Assembly: GCA_003991915.1 (NCBI GenBank)
Contig: RQTK01001067.1
Coordinates: 34,514 to 98,513, forward strand
Reading direction: 5' to 3'
Length of the DNA stretch: 64,000 nt
DNA from: Elysia chlorotica
Taxonomy: Eukaryota > Mollusca > Gastropoda > Plakobranchidae
A model generated the notes under the pieces. The model saw nothing but the letters and a program-made list of their open reading frames with translations, was not told the origin of the DNA and did not search any database. Of the stretch, positions 1 through 10,200 are shown piece after piece. A program made the position numbers and the translations under genes. Positions within the stretch are counted from its first letter, which is position 1. Each line of letters opens with the position of its first letter.

Positions 1-1741
1 CTCTCCAACGTACAAGCAAGGGAAAAACAGTAACAAGACAAAGACAAAAAAATAGAAGAAATAAAAAAGTATAACGTGCACACATAATAATTAATTTTCA
101 CCAGCTGTGTCTAATTTGATTCATGGATTATTTTATTTAATCATCCACCTTTTTCTCACACAAATGTGTGTGTTTTTTTTAATTTTGTTTTGAAGATATC
201 CCACATTGTTTTACTGGGACGACAAATTTAGACAATTAAGAACCACAGTATGGTAAATGTCAGTCAAGGTATCGATCAATAGAATAAAAAATAATGCCAG
301 ATCCATAGAAAGTTAAACAGAGGAATGGAATGATTAAACTGGTCAATGTCATTAAATTAAAAATTTATATAACACATATAGAAAAGAGAAATTCTTCGAC
401 TCAGAGAGCACTTTTTGCTCAGCCCAACAGCTGACCCATGTCGATCTGAGGCGAAAGGCACTAGTCGATGTAACAGTGCTGCCCCAAGTTTATCCAAACC
501 AGTAAAACATGCTTTGGGTATTTAATTACATGTACATAAAGCAAATTCGCCATCTGATGAAGAACCTAACCCGATCTATTCATTCATTCGGGTGCTCTAT
601 TTGGTCTAGCGTTAGCTATCTTGGATATCCACTGTAATCATGTGTGTCTCTGATTGTGCCCTTGCTGTTCTAACCTCTGACTCGTTCAGTGATTTTATCC
701 AGGAATGTCATTCAGTGTCTTTCAGGCTCTATGTAGAGGGTTGGTCTCCCAATCGGGAGGTCCCCTGTTCGAAACCCACGACCAGGCAAAAATTTATTTG
801 TCCGAATTCGTCCCCCTACTGGTTGGGTCGGTGTCAATATAATGTGACCATTGAGACCAAAGTCCTGGTATCCCCGCACGGTCTTTGTGTCGCAGCACGT
901 ACAAATCGTCAGGCATTGGTCTTGGGACCCGTCCATGATATAGCATTGCTGCTGAGTCTGGGCGTGAAGAAACCAACTCACTCCATCACTCACTCACTCA
1001 CTCACTCACTCACTCACTTCCAGTCGCTCTCTTTCCTTCCACGTGAATTATCTCCGTTGTCACATATTTTTTAGAAGTTATAGAACCTTACCCATCCCGT
1101 TCTAGGATTGTAGAACTTGAAAACCACCTTAATCATCTTCATCTTTTGTTCTGATATCTCCCATAGGGGTGTATCGTAATGGGCATCTTCATCATCTATT
1201 GGTGGTGCCTTTGGCTTAATTGTTAGTAACGAAAATTTTTCACCCCCTCCCCTGCCCCTCCCCCGTGTAAACCCAGTAGGTACAATGTAACAGAAGCTCT
1301 TGAGGCAAAGAAAAAATAAAGTGCAGCAAGGATAATTATGACAACCTTCCTCAATGCCATTTGCCAGAAAAAATAGCACACCAAATCTTGGTGACCCAAA
1401 CGGCAAAGCTATTTCCAAACGCCGACGTGCCTATACCTGACTCTTTCAGACACGATATTAGCCTCTTAACGACAGTATCACCCAGCATGCAATGCGCGGT
1501 GAAGGTAAACGTAACAAAGAGTGGATCTCCACTATTCAGATCGGACCATTTTCCGGTGAAAAAGAATGAACGCATGCAGAATTGTAGCCGCATTAAACAA
1601 AAATGCGGCGGTCCATCTAGATCGAACTCGGCTAAACCGTTTAGGAATGAACATGTTCGTTTCTCTGAATCAGTTATAGCGCAACAGTATGGAACACGCT
1701 TTCACTTTACTTTACTCTTTTTGTTTGTTGTAATCCCACAG
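1..1741. other. 5' flank or intron of the HBP1-like gene; no gene seen
   Basis: No exon with convincing splice sites or protein similarity is visible on either strand. The stretch is AT-rich and contains a degenerate tRNA-type SINE at about 721-990 followed by a CACT/TCAC short tandem repeat at about 985-1018. Because the first recognised coding exon at 1742 begins in phase 0 after an acceptor and has no start codon, an upstream exon must lie here or before the window. I could not identify it. Confidence 0.5.
721..990 (+). repeat. SINE, plus strand, at the left edge
   Basis: Head GGTCCCCTGTTCGAAACCC, body CTACTGGTTGGGTCGGTGTC and GTCAGGCATTGGTCTTGGGA. It accounts for the open frames seen at 640-1074. 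Confidence 0.8.
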
Positions 1742-2182
1742 GGGGATGACGTGAACGCGGGTCTGCCGTGTGCCTCGGATACGGCGGAGAGGCACGGCGG
1801 CAGCAGCAACATGAAAGATGCTTCTGACACCAGCGTCAGCGACAGCAACAACAACGCTGGTGCTACTGCATCGGGAGGAGGAGGAGGAGGAGGTGGTGGT
1901 GATGATGATGGAGGTCATGACGACGATGATGGTGGGGATGGTGACGATGGCGCCAGTGGTGAGAAGGGTGATGACGAAGATGATGATAATGACGACGACG
2001 ATGATGATGATGAAGGGGAAGAAGAAGAAGACTATGAGGAAGATGACGACGATGATAGCGACGAGGACAGAATGCATATAGATATCCCTGATGAGGTGGA
2101 GGAGGATGATCGAGACAGTACAGACGGTGAACCTCCTCCCTCCCAGATCTCACCAGGAGCTGCAGCCGAGTCGACAGTGACG
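1742..2182 (+). CDS. Acidic low-complexity exon of the HBP1-like gene
   Basis: The exon lies between an acceptor (polypyrimidine then CCACAG) and donor GTGAGC and is phase 0 at both ends (147 codons). It has nine consecutive Gly, then a long Asp/Glu-rich run with scattered Gly, then a Ser/Pro end. Nothing here is a recognisable fold; acidic runs of this sort are common in chromatin factors. An open frame continues upstream to 1361 but has no recognisable content, and the acceptor at 1740-1741 is convincing, so I treat the upstream part as intron. Confidence 0.6.
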
Positions 2183-5100
2183 GTGAGCTTGTGAGACATG
2201 AACAGATTAAGATTAAAAATAATTTTAACATTATTATCCATTTGATGAACATATTTTTTTTCTTGCTTTTATAGAGTAATAGAGATAATCACGAAAAATA
2301 GTGTAAATTTATCTATATATGAAAAACAACAACACTTTTTAACCGTGCACTGTTCTGATCAAACCATAACAAAGATCTAACACATTATGATATGTAGAAA
2401 AGATTAAGAATAAGATAAACTTTATTATTCATTTCCGGGAACTTCTAGGACTTGGTCGTTGTTTTTTTTAACCCTGTCGCGGTTTAAAAGCCATGATCGT
2501 TCAAAAAATTATTTGTCCAATTTCACCCTCCAAGGGTTAGCTCGGTGTTAGCATATTATGACCGGCTAAAAAATGAGTCTAGGTCTCCCCACGCTGTCTC
2601 GCTTGTGACAGCTCATAAAATTGTCAGACATTAGTCTTGGCACCCATGAACAATATTTATAGCCTATATAGTACTTACGTTGGACGTCAAGTAACCAGCT
2701 CAAATCAAGCTATAGTGAGTTTCATGTGCAGTTTTGGTAAAATTTAGAGATAACAAAAGGACAAGTGTATATCTGTACAAAAGAATCATCAAAACGAAAA
2801 TTGAAGAGATTGACAGCCCGATTGTATTGTAAAGTAACATAATTACTAAAGGCCCAGTCATAAACCTGTTGTAGTCCAAACTTTTGATTGCATTTTTCTC
2901 AAAAGCGCACAGTGTTGATAGTACATGTTAATTTTAATGTCACCTGGCGATTTGTCTCCTCCCCAGACTGAGAAGCGAGTGCCGGTCCAATCCCAGAGGA
3001 TGCGCGACTACCAGGCCATGCAGCAGATAGTGAGCCAGACGTCGAGGCCGCGGGAATGTCCGATATGTGGTCGGGTGCTACACTCAGGGCCAGGCTTTCG
3101 TTACCACCTGTCGACGCACCACGCAGGCAAAGAGAGCTTTACTTGTGATACCTGTAAAAAAAAATTCAGGAGGTAGGTGCTGGAATATTTTTGTTTATGA
3201 AATTAATGTATTTCCAGAACTAAAGAAAATTTGTCACTTAACAAAAAACAAAACAACAGAAACAAAAATGATTTAATTGAAAATCTTTATCTGTGATTCT
3301 TGTAAAAAGCATCACAGTGGTCATTCATTAAATTTTAGGTTTATACAAGTACAAACATTCAGACTTAAAAGAAATGTTGTCACTCAAAACAAAAACAAAC
3401 ACCCTCCCCCCCCCCCAAAAAAAAAAAAAAAAAGTATTTGAATTGAGAAGCCTATTGTTCTGTGTTGTCAAATAATGTCTCTATTATTGACAGAGAGGCA
3501 GAGGGGAAAAATGTTGTGCAAGCTATTTTTTATATTTACTTGTTTTGTTTGAATAAAGGTTAAATATGTATGCTTAGAAGTTCAACCTTGTCTAATTGTT
3601 ATCATTACTTGTAAAAGATGTGGCTACCCATATAAATGTTTTTAGATTTAAAATAAAAAAGTACAATACTTTAATTGACAATTGCTGAGTAGTTGGTTCC
3701 ATCATTTTCACTTTTTTTTCTTCCAGTTTCAATGGTCTTAAGTATCATCGGAAGCGGAAAAGGTGTAAAGGACTTTCCATGAGTGAAGCCGGTGGTAAGT
3801 TTAAATTTCAAGCTTTACTCTAATATAATCATTTTAATATAAACAATGTTGTCATGACAAATTCATAATTTTATGTTCAATGAATCCTTTTTATTTGTCG
3901 TACATTTTCCGTTCAATGAATCCTTTTTATTTGTCATACATGCATATACTGGTACCGGCGTATTACGTTTTTAAATATTTTCTTTTATATAAAGGCTGCC
4001 ACAATGTTTTTACCCAAATTCTTGTTTGTTATGTTAATTGTAAGTGGTTTCCAATCATGGTACATATAAAAGTATTTATTTTACAATGATGCTTTACTTT
4101 TGCATATTATTTTTGTGGGGTCTGTGTTTTAAATAGTCAAAATGGATATTTGAGAAAAACATACAATTTTAAAGGGTTAACATAAAATTTGGAAAAAGGT
4201 ACCACTGTAAGCGTATTGAAGAAAACAAAAGGCTTGGGGTCTATTTGATTCAGAGCCATATGATTACATTTGATTGCTACATTTTTATTTATGAAATTAT
4301 TATTAATTATAATGTCTCTTTGCTTTTGCGATTTTGTTTCTTTAACCTTTTCTGGATGAGCCACCCAAAATACTATTATATGCATTTCCAATGAATGCAT
4401 CATTTTAATTAGTGTGAAAATAGTGATTTCCTGGGCAGATATCAGTGTTGCAAAAAGGTTAAGTGCAAGGATTTTTATACAACGCTAATGAATACGCATT
4501 ATTTATAGGATTTTCCCCAAATTTGTATCTTTTGAACTAATAAAATTAAACTAAAATTTTTTTCAGATTTGATACATTCATCTTTTTACATGTCTTTCAA
4601 ATTAAAAGTCTGCAACCGTTTATAAACTCTGTAGAGTACTAGTCTTCATTTCTGCTCTTTCATATTGTGTTTTTTTTTGTCAGTATCTGAAGGTCTCACA
4701 AGTCTGCCACCATCATCGCTGACGTCCAGCCAGGCGAGCGGGGCGCTACTCCCTCCTCCCATCAAGACGACGTTTGAGGAGGAGTTCCACGCGCAGCGAC
4801 TGATGGAGCTTGCAAAGATAGCGACCAGTCCTCAGAGTCCGCTGCTGCAGAGTCCAGGCCCCGACAGTCGCGGAAGGTGAGTTTTTTTTTTTTTTAATAT
4901 CTTTCCAGCATTATTTCCTAGTCCTATGCTTTTGTTTTGTTGTTTTGAGATAAGATAAGAATATTTTTAATAATCCTTTTCTGGGAAATTGAAACTGGCA
5001 ACTTTTCTTGCCTAGCATCGAACGTCAGCACTATATACAATGTATGCTATATTGTGGGCGGGTTCCAAGATTGACATCTGCCAATTTTACGTGCTGCCAT

Positions 5101-6990
5101 TACATAGGCAGTGCAGAGATACTTTAAATCCTGGTTGAGGCAATCACATTATACTGACACCTAGCCACCTAGTAGAGGATGAAATGGGACAAGTACATTT
5201 TTTTCCTTAACTTGGGCTTTGCTTACCCTATGAACATTTATGTATACCTATTAATGTGAAATAATAATTTTATGTGTTATGTAAAATGAATCCATCAATG
5301 TTTAATAACAACCACCAAAATTAACTTTTAATAAGATTAATAAAAACCAAAGTTATCTTTCAGCATTTTATCCTATTCTATGCACATCTTTATGCATGCA
5401 TATTAGCATGACATATCAGTTTTATTTCTTTTGTAAAATGAATCCATATATGTTAAATGGCAATGCCAAAAACAAATCTCTAATTGCATTATCTTGTCTT
5501 ATCTTATTTATGTGCTGAGATCAAGTTATTTGCATTGGTTGTCTGCCAGTCTTGCCTCTAAAAGCAGTCAATATTTGGTTGAAGTTATTAAACAGACGCA
5601 AGACAAATGCTTATATCAAACTAAAACTGCCAGGATTCTTTATATAAATTTGATACCTCAATGTCCTGAATATTCTGCTCTGGGGTCCTGTTATCTATTA
5701 AGGTGTAGGAGATGTTTAACTAGGAGACAGCTTTGCTTGATCCAACCAAAGATTACTGTTTTGTAACATTTCTACATGGCAACCTGTAGCTTCACAAATG
5801 TCATTTGCCTAGTACAATCAGGGCCCTCACTCTTTTTTTTTAAATGCTCTGTCAAGCATGAGACCAACTTTACTTTTTTTTTTAACAACAAAGGATTCAC
5901 ATTGCATATATGTAAGCGTTGAGTGTAGCCATTTATCTGAAGTTTTCAAATCTGAAAAAAAAAATTCTTTCGCTATTGTTTCAAAAGATCTGAATTTTGG
6001 GAAAACCCTAAAAATAGGGCGATTGTATGAGCATTGCTGGCAAAATCAGTGTGACTCCATAGAGTTAAGATACTGAAAAGGTAATGTTGGAACTAATACA
6101 TTTTATGATAATTGTCCATTTCACAGTGTAAGCAGAGTCTTCTTTGATGACCCAGAGGCTTCTGCTGTGATGACCCTGAGTAGCATGGTTGGTAAAGCTT
6201 TATTTAACCAAATTTCTACCTAATATATAAGGGGTACCAATCTTAGAATCAGAGATGGGACTTTATTACAAGACAACAATAAAGAGAGTAAATTCAATGT
6301 CTTAAAATAAATATTCATATGTCATTATTAAAACATTTAGAAGCAACACCCAGCCATATACAACACTGAAAGTTCGAAACTGATGGTCATAGAACGGTTC
6401 AGAACCCATCCCCTCCACCCCCAAATAACAAAAACAAAACAAGACAAAAAAAACAACAATAACAAAACAGCAAAAACAAAGAAACAAAAAATCCAAATAT
6501 TAGTAAAATGAATTCTAATTTACTCTTACTTAAAAACATTATTTACCGAATGAAATTTCAAAATATTTAAACATTTTCTTTTTTACAGATGCGATCCAGT
6601 GAATCAAGAAAAAGTGTTGAGGCCTGCTCCAGTACAACCAGTCAGTATTCATCCCTGCAGCATCAACACCCCCACCAACAACAACAGCAGCAACAGCAAC
6701 TGCAGCAGCAGCAACAAAAGCAGCAAACCCAGCATCCCCCACAGGATTCCAAGTCAAAGCGACCAATGAATGGCTTTATGCTCTTTGCCCAACAGCACAG
6801 GGCTGAGCTGAAGAAAAAATATCCTAATACTAATAATAGGTATGTGCCTGGTTCTTTAGATGGATTATATATCTTCAAAAGTTATCATAATCTATTTCTG
6901 TTTACTTTTTAAGTTAAAACATTATTTTTTTTAAAAGTGCATAAATCATAATGGAACAATGCAATATTTAGAGTCTAAAAGTATAAACAA

Positions 6991-7072
<82 letters not shown>

Positions 7073-7209
7073 GAATGATCAGCACCAAATTGAGTGAGGA
7101 GTGGACCAACCTCCCTGACGGTGTACGCCAACAGTGGAAGGATGAAGCCAAGGTCAAGGCCGAGCAGCAGCTCAAAGAACACCCGGATTGCTGGAAGCGG
7201 AAAAAGTGA
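1742..7209 (+). CDS. HBP1-like: HBP1-like HMG-box transcription factor with zinc fingers (5' partial)
   Basis: Predicted nuclear DNA-binding regulator. Exons read from splice sites: 1742-2182, 2967-3172, 3727-3794, 4684-4876, 6127-6191 (or 6187), optional 6247-6287, 6589-6839, 7074-7209 (TGA). The phases agree throughout except at the fifth junction, discussed separately. About 451-466 residues are seen. In order they hold an acidic Gly/Asp/Glu tract, a C2H2 plus a C2HC finger, the segment ELAKIATSPQSPLLQ, a short VFFDDPEASAVMTLSSM segment, a Q-rich run, and a C-terminal HMG box ending PDCWKRKK. ELA-IATSPQSPL, SAV--LSSM and PDCWKRK are the marks of HBP1, a Wnt and cell-cycle repressor in vertebrates. 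Vertebrate HBP1 has an AXH domain between the first two motifs and no zinc fingers; here the AXH domain is not seen. The start exon is missing. The HBP1 relationship is a strong inference; function is by family only. Confidence 0.85.
2445..2715 (+). repeat. Old SINE copy in intron 1 of the HBP1-like gene
   Basis: Diverged family order: GGGTTAGCTCGGTGTTAGCA, GACCGGCT, AAATTGTCAGACATTAGTCT, TATAGCCTATATAGTACT, GGACGTCAAGTAACC. Confidence 0.65.
2967..3794 (+). CDS. Zinc-finger exons of the HBP1-like gene (2967-3172, 3727-3794)
   Basis: The first exon encodes a C2H2 finger, CPIC followed after 12 residues by HLSTH. It also begins a second finger, CDTC, which is completed only after splicing to the second exon, giving C-x2-C-x12-H-x5-C. 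The split is in phase 2 and the finger reads correctly across it, which supports both splice sites (donor GTAGGT, acceptor TTCCAG). The second exon ends with donor GTAAGT in phase 1. The GFRYHL and GLKYH spacing resembles fingers of the ZNF512 type; that is only a resemblance. Confidence 0.75.
4684..6191 (+). CDS. HBP1-signature exons (4684-4876, 6127-6191)
   Basis: The first exon reads from a Ser/Pro stretch into FHAQRLMELAKIATSPQSP, closely matching the conserved N-terminal motif of vertebrate HBP1. The second reads VFFDDPEASAVMTLSSMV, matching the segment that precedes the HMG region in HBP1. Donor GTGAGT at 4877 and acceptor CACAG before 6127 join in phase 2. In vertebrate HBP1 these two motifs are separated by the AXH domain. 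The 1.25 kb intron between them holds no open frame that looks like AXH. Confidence 0.75.
6589..7209 (+). CDS. Q-rich and HMG-box exons (6589-6839, 7074-7209)
   Basis: The first exon encodes a Gln/His-rich stretch (CAR repeats, about 6657-6735) and then helix 1 of an HMG box, KRPMNGFMLFAQQHRAELKK. Donor GTATGT follows in phase 2. The last exon supplies the rest of the box (WTNLPDGVRQQWKDEA) and the basic end PDCWKRKK with TGA at 7207-7209. The box matches HBP1 better than SOX or TCF, because of the PDCWKRK terminus. The acceptor of the last exon directly abuts an ATT microsatellite. Confidence 0.88.
6991..7072 (+). repeat. (ATT)n microsatellite abutting a splice acceptor
   Basis: About 27 ATT units run without interruption to the terminal TAG of the intron at 7073. 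No pyrimidine tract separates the repeat from the acceptor. Confidence 0.95.
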
Positions 7210-10200
7210 TGGTTCTGTGATTCCTGGAACGCTATTGTTATAAATAGCGGTTAACCTCTTCACATCGCATGATTGAAGGCCCATTCCTTGTGTGCAAGCT
7301 ATTTTTGGAAATTTTCAAAATTTTATAACAGGTGAAAGCTTTGATATTTATTACTTCAAAACGGAAGGTGTGCAGTTTAATGGGAAGATGTGCTAGCTCA
7401 AGAGCGTATCAATGGGTCCAACAACTATGCGATGTGATGGGAAAAGGTTAAACAGTTGAAGCATGCTATAAATGAGGACCTGCTTGGACAACATGCCCAA
7501 GATAGAAATGGATAGCATTGTTTGGCGCGAATCTTATTCCCTGCCAAGTGTGGATGGCAATGATGATGACCATGAGTACCACGGAGAAAGCTGAGGGAGT
7601 ATGCTGGAAAGGTTTGCAGTTAAACAAAACAAATATAAACAGAAACTATTGGTGATGCTGTTGAATGTATAGCGCCAAAGGCAGCCATTCAAATGAAGAT
7701 GGGGGTGCTCAAGGTAGTATTTTGTCAACTGACGACTGCCTTGAGAAATTTTTAACCAGTATTTATAAAAGCCATGTATAGAAGGTAGTTCGGGTGAAAA
7801 AGTACAACAAAAAAATTAAGCCACACTGTCTTTCATCTAATGTTCACTTTTGGTTGTTGTTTCTTGTGTGCGCGTGTAGTAGAACGGTTTCTGTGTCAAA
7901 ATGAATATTAGAGATAGAAAAATAAAGATAGTACACAGTACCTTGAATTTATGTTCATATTCCTGGCTGAATTTTTATCAGTTTGGGCATTCTTTTAAAT
8001 TCCTGACATTAAAAAAAAAAAAATCAGTGGCATTGATCTCTTGGGTCAAATTTTCTAATGTTCTCTGTTGCATTGCATTTTCTATTGCTGCCTAGTAGCC
8101 AAGAGCATAGTGCAGCTTTATAAACAAAACGATAGAGATCTTGTACTATTCAGTTTGCACAGCTTTTATTAGTTGTGAATGTCTTAGGAAAAAAAAAAGA
8201 AATTATTATAATTCAGGCAAACGTTTTATTTTCTTTTTTCATTTTTTTTTTGTTGCAACGAATGCGCATTTGTTCGATTTTAACATTTGGTCGGCTGTCA
8301 AACAACATAGACTTCAAATACATATGCTTTTTTGCAATAAGATAGAAATACATCTTCTGAAGTTAATATTTGTTCACCATTCAACTATCTGTAGTAACAC
8401 TAATACTCAGATGGATGTGAAGTAGTTAAAAAAAACTGTTTACTCCGTACCAAGCAGCATTGTTTTATTGTATTGTAGGCGATGTCTGTGAATTACTTCA
8501 AAATATCAGTGGCATTGCACTTTGTTTCTTTGTTGCGCAAAATTTACGAACATATAATTTAAATAAGGGTTATAATAAAACAGGTAATTATAGTACCCAT
8601 AATATTATCATACATAATAGATATAAAATTCAAGGTTTTAAAAAATAAACCATGATATGCGCGTGTACAACTACCTGGGATAAGAAAAAACAACCCAGAG
8701 ATTGTTTTGACAGCAATGTGTTTTTATTTTGTATTGATATCTTAATGTTACAAATAAGTATTTTTAAGTTATTTAATGATAAAATACGGAAGAAAATACA
8801 TTTTGTATTTGCAGTCCATCTTAAAGCCTGTATGATGGAAACTGTTTTAGATGAAATGATTATTGTCAATGATTATGTGTCATTACTAGGACATGTTCAT
8901 GATTATGTGTCATAACAAGCACATGTCATTGATTATGTGCCACTACTAGGGCATGTCAATGATTATGTGTTATTACTAGGACATGTCATTGATCGAGTGT
9001 TATTACTAGGCATGTCATTGATTATGTGCTCCTACTAGGACAAAGTTTTGATTTATATAATTATGTACTGTGGACAAGTTTTGTATTACAAGTCTGTCTT
9101 TGGGAATGAGATGAAGATAAATGAGCAATAGAACTACATTTGTATTTCATATCACACTTACATGTACCACAATTAACTTATTCACATGTGTTGTTTGCTA
9201 ATTGGAGAGAGATGCTGTGTGGACAGTTAGTAGTAAGCCTACCTTAAAGCATCCGAAGATGTGGAAGGTTATTGGTGTTTGGTATTGATTTAAAAAAAAA
9301 AAATCAACATCAATGTAACACAATCAAGAGAAATATTTTTTTTTAGATGAGGTTAAAAATATTTAGCTAATTGTTCAAGAGTCAAACAAGCCTCTGGTAT
9401 AACTTTGAGTATGCTCATTTCACAACAACTTCAATGTGCTGATGAAATGAAAACGTTTATTTTGCCCCCAATTATTCCTACTAAGTAGATCAAAGTGCTG
9501 TATCTGGTTTACTTCAGGGTGTGATAGCCAACTTTTTTAGCACCTAAACTGCCAAATTCGACTTTCGCCGAAACTTATAGCCAGGAATTTGCTATACAAT
9601 TTCTTTTAGTAAAGCACCATAATTATTTTCTCAAAGTTAGGCAAACTTCATAGGCAGTTTAAAGGATAAATCTTATCAAAAGTCTCTGAGACAACAGAAC
9701 ACCCCCTGTTTTATAATTGTTTGAGTTACCTTCAGAGTTTGAGATTTCATGAAAGGTAATCATGCTCAAAGACTGCAGAGAAAAAAAAAGATGGCTGTAT
9801 TCGTTGTTGCGTTAAGCGATAAATCTAAGGAGAGAACTGTGAAAGCTTGACTGTATTTCAAATTGCCATAATAACATTTAATTTGCCGCTTTTGTCTCCT
9901 TTGATTTCTTTATAAGAAATTAGTGTTCAATATTTCTTTGAACCTATGTTGTTTTATCAGTCTTGGTGATGATTATGACTTTTTCATTAATGTGATTACG
10001 AAGATAATTGACACTTGTTGGAGGCTGTATTTAAAGTGTTCTGAAAGAAAAAAAAATATACATTCATTAGATAACCAATTTGTGAATATATTTGACATTT
10101 TTTGGTATTCAGTCATCCCAATCGATCATGGCAGCTCATGCCAAAACTTGTTCGAGATAACTTTAAAGCTTATACTAACATTATTATTTTTCAAAAAAAA

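Noticed and set aside
640..1074. 144-codon open frame on the + strand
   Set aside because: It lies across a SINE copy and a CACT repeat; the translation is the SINE body and shows no protein features.
1361..1741. Upstream extension of the acidic exon to an ATG at 1361
   Set aside because: The frame is open but lacks recognisable sequence, and a good acceptor ends at 1741; possible only if transcription starts here, for which there is no evidence.
1863..2252. His- and Leu-rich frames antisense to the acidic exon
   Set aside because: They are shadows of the GAT/GAC/GGA repeats of the acidic exon.
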